Below are positions 9,969 through 11,438 of a DNA stretch of 11,438 bases, in pieces (the stretch's first letter is position 1; every line of letters starts with the position of its first letter). The position numbers were made by a program, and so were the translations under genes. Source of the stretch: Myxococcales bacterium (GTDB taxonomy: Bacteria > Myxococcota > Bradymonadia > UBA7976 > UBA1532). The stretch spans positions 1-11,438 of the forward strand of contig JAGQJJ010000060.1 in the NCBI GenBank assembly GCA_020430675.1, written 5' to 3'. The notes beneath the pieces were generated by a model. That model searched no databases. It saw nothing but the letters and a program-made list of their open reading frames with translations, and was not told where the DNA came from.

Positions 9969-11330
9969 CTACGAACGCTGGAGCCCGAGGCGCAGCACGC
10001 CCAGGGGCACGGTGATCGCGACGCCGAGCTGCACGGCCAGCATCAGCAGCGGCACGGCGATCAGGCCCGCCGGCAGGCCTTCCCCGATGAGCGGGAGCAG
10101 TTCGCGGGCGTCCTGGAAGCCATCGATCAGGCAAAGGCCGCCGACGATCACCGCGCAAGCCAGGACCAGGAGTCGCCCGGTCCGCAGCCACAGACAGACC
10201 CCGGCGACGGCGCTCAACAGGGCGATCACGCCGGTCTCGAGGGTCGAGAAGTCGACCGCCGATGCGCTCACCGCATCGACGATGGCGCCGGTTGCCATCA
10301 CCAGCAGCGGCAGGCCCAACGCCATCAGAGCGGCGCCGACGCCCACGGGGTCGCGGTTGGGCAGCGCCACGCCCTCGGTGCTCAACAGGTGCCGGCGGGT
10401 ATAGCCGAACAGAACCCGCGGCCAGACGCTGACCAGGGCGAGCGCGACCACCAACAGGCCCCACAGTTCGATCCCGGCGCGGGGCAGCACCTGGGCGTAG
10501 GCGTTCGCGGCGATGCCCCCCAGGACGGCGATGGCGACCACGCTGGCCGCGCTGGCGATCAGGTAGCGCCGCATCCTTGTGACGAAGGTGCCCGCAAAGC
10601 CGCCGGCGTCCGCCTGCCGCGCCGCCGACAGCCCGGTCTGGGCTCGGATGGCGATCGTGGCGCCGAACAGCCCCGCAATCAGGGCCGCGAGCGGCCCGGC
10701 GACACTTGCGAGCAGCGCGCTCGCGATCACGATGCCGACGCCGACGACGATGCCGGCGACGGCGGGGATCCACATCATCGCGCCCACCGCGCCCAGCCCG
10801 CGCTCGGTGCGTCCGACGGCGCTGGACCGGCGACGCGGGCGACGCCGAAGGGCCAAGACCGAAGCGACGGGCCAGGCGAGCAGCAGCGCGCCGAGCAGGA
10901 TGAGGTCGCCAACGGTCGACGCCTGGCCGAAGTACATTGCGGGCAGGACCACCGCGGCCTGGACCACGGCGACGGCGCGATACAGCCACTGCCAACGCAA
11001 GCCGCGGGCGCCGTCGCGCAACAGGCGGCGCCCCGCCTCGGCGTGCGCCAGCCCCCGGATGGCGCCGCTGATGAGCACGATCCAGGTTGCGTAGTTCGTG
11101 CTCAGGGCGCCGTGCACCCACAACATCGCCGCCACCATGATCCACACGCCGATCTCGCCGAGCGTGCGCATGGTCAGTCCAAGGGCGATGTGGCGGGGGT
11201 CTGAAGCGGGCCCGGAGGCCGAGGCGGGCGCCGTCGAACCAGCCGTGTCGCCCGGCTGGGGTATTGGCTGGTCGGGTTCGGGCAGCGGTAGATCCGTATT
11301 GAAGGCATCGCGGGGATCGGAGGTTGTCAT
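9969..11330 (-). CDS. Unrecognised polytopic membrane protein, about 12 helices
   Basis: I do not recognise the family of this 453-residue protein. The first 45 residues are hydrophilic, rich in Pro, Ser, Asp and Ala, and probably cytoplasmic. The rest has about twelve hydrophobic helices (near 58-74, 80-94, 116-135, 141-160, 183-207, 211-228, 256-277, 287-309, 328-351, 364-382, 386-403 and 420-441). An Arg-rich loop (LRRRPRRRSS at 161-170) probably faces the cytoplasm. No transporter signature or catalytic motif is evident. The start at 11330 is well supported by GGAG (11337-11340) six bases upstream. This strand is chosen over a long opposite ORF because only this reading gives clean membrane helices and a ribosome site. 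It converges on the sulfatase-fold gene. A role as a transporter, flippase or membrane scaffold is possible but not shown. Confidence 0.8.
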   Translation of the reverse strand: MTTSDPRDAFNTDLPLPEPDQPIPQPGDTAGSTAPASASGPASDPRHIALGLTMRTLGEIGVWIMVAAMLWVHGALSTNYATWIVLISGAIRGLAHAEAGRRLLRDGARGLRWQWLYRAVAVVQAAVVLPAMYFGQASTVGDLILLGALLLAWPVASVLALRRRPRRRSSAVGRTERGLGAVGAMMWIPAVAGIVVGVGIVIASALLASVAGPLAALIAGLFGATIAIRAQTGLSAARQADAGGFAGTFVTRMRRYLIASAASVVAIAVLGGIAANAYAQVLPRAGIELWGLLVVALALVSVWPRVLFGYTRRHLLSTEGVALPNRDPVGVGAALMALGLPLLVMATGAIVDAVSASAVDFSTLETGVIALLSAVAGVCLWLRTGRLLVLACAVIVGGLCLIDGFQDARELLPLIGEGLPAGLIAVPLLMLAVQLGVAITVPLGVLRLGLQRS

Positions 11331-11336
11331 CGGAAT

Positions 11337-11340
11337 CTCC
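11337..11340 (-). promoter_or_regulatory. Ribosome binding site of the 12-helix membrane protein
   Basis: GGAG on the minus strand, six bases before the ATG at 11330, is the clearest Shine-Dalgarno match in the window beside that of the lipoprotein. It supports both the start and the strand choice. In the bases from here to the right edge I see no gene and no convincing promoter; a GATACT (4 of 6 for a -10 box) has no partner -35 box. Confidence 0.65.
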
Positions 11341-11438
11341 AGGCTGAGGGTCTGTCTGTGACTAGCAGAACCCGGGGAAAGTATCCGTCGCGAGCCAGTC
11401 GAGGCGCCGACAGCGGCAAGGCGCGAACCCGAAGGCGT

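Noticed and set aside
9117..11204. A 695-residue open frame on the plus strand
   Set aside because: It starts inside the sulfatase-fold gene in another frame and runs antisense to the 12-helix protein. The product is Arg/Asp/Gln/Ala-rich with no domain or ribosome site.

Overview
The window is GC-rich bacterial DNA holding seven protein genes and no RNA gene, insertion sequence or CRISPR array that I can see. The gene types point to a Myxococcota or Bradymonadales-like predator or social bacterium. These are eukaryote-like Ser/Thr kinases with long low-complexity tails, a sigma-54 activator with an FHA domain instead of a receiver domain, and a lipoprotein with a Val-Asp-Met-Ala-Pro stalk and MopE-type Cys/Asp repeats. 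The phylum is inferred from gene content, not from a marker gene.

Region 1 (1-4457) is a phosphosignalling block. A Ser/Thr kinase on the minus strand runs off the left edge. It is divergent from an FHA/AAA+/Fis sigma-54 activator (1350-2771), which ends 21 bases from the end of a second, membrane-anchored Ser/Thr kinase (2793-4457, minus). FHA domains bind phosphothreonine, so the natural reading is that one or both kinases control the activator. That link is inferred from gene order and domain content only.

Region 2 (4543-7762) is an envelope block. A lipoprotein gene (4543-6294, minus) encodes an acylation Cys, a seven-copy DMAP stalk and eight metal-binding-type repeats. Facing away from it is a single-pass membrane pseudokinase (6389-7762) that has lost the catalytic Asp and the conserved Lys. 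The 94 bases between their starts contain an inverted repeat.

Region 3 (7763-11438) begins with a 110-base gap carrying two near-identical 18-bp dyads exactly 32 bp apart. It then has a five-helix membrane enzyme of the sulfatase/alkaline phosphatase fold with an apparent Thr nucleophile, as in lipoteichoic acid synthase and phosphoethanolamine transferases. A GC-rich hairpin separates this from a convergent, unrecognised gene for a roughly 12-helix membrane protein.

The parts most worth following are the paired dyad sites before the sulfatase-fold gene, the membrane pseudokinase beside a metal-binding-type lipoprotein, and the kinase/FHA-activator pair. Several very long ORFs lie antisense to real genes, as expected at this base composition, and I rejected them.
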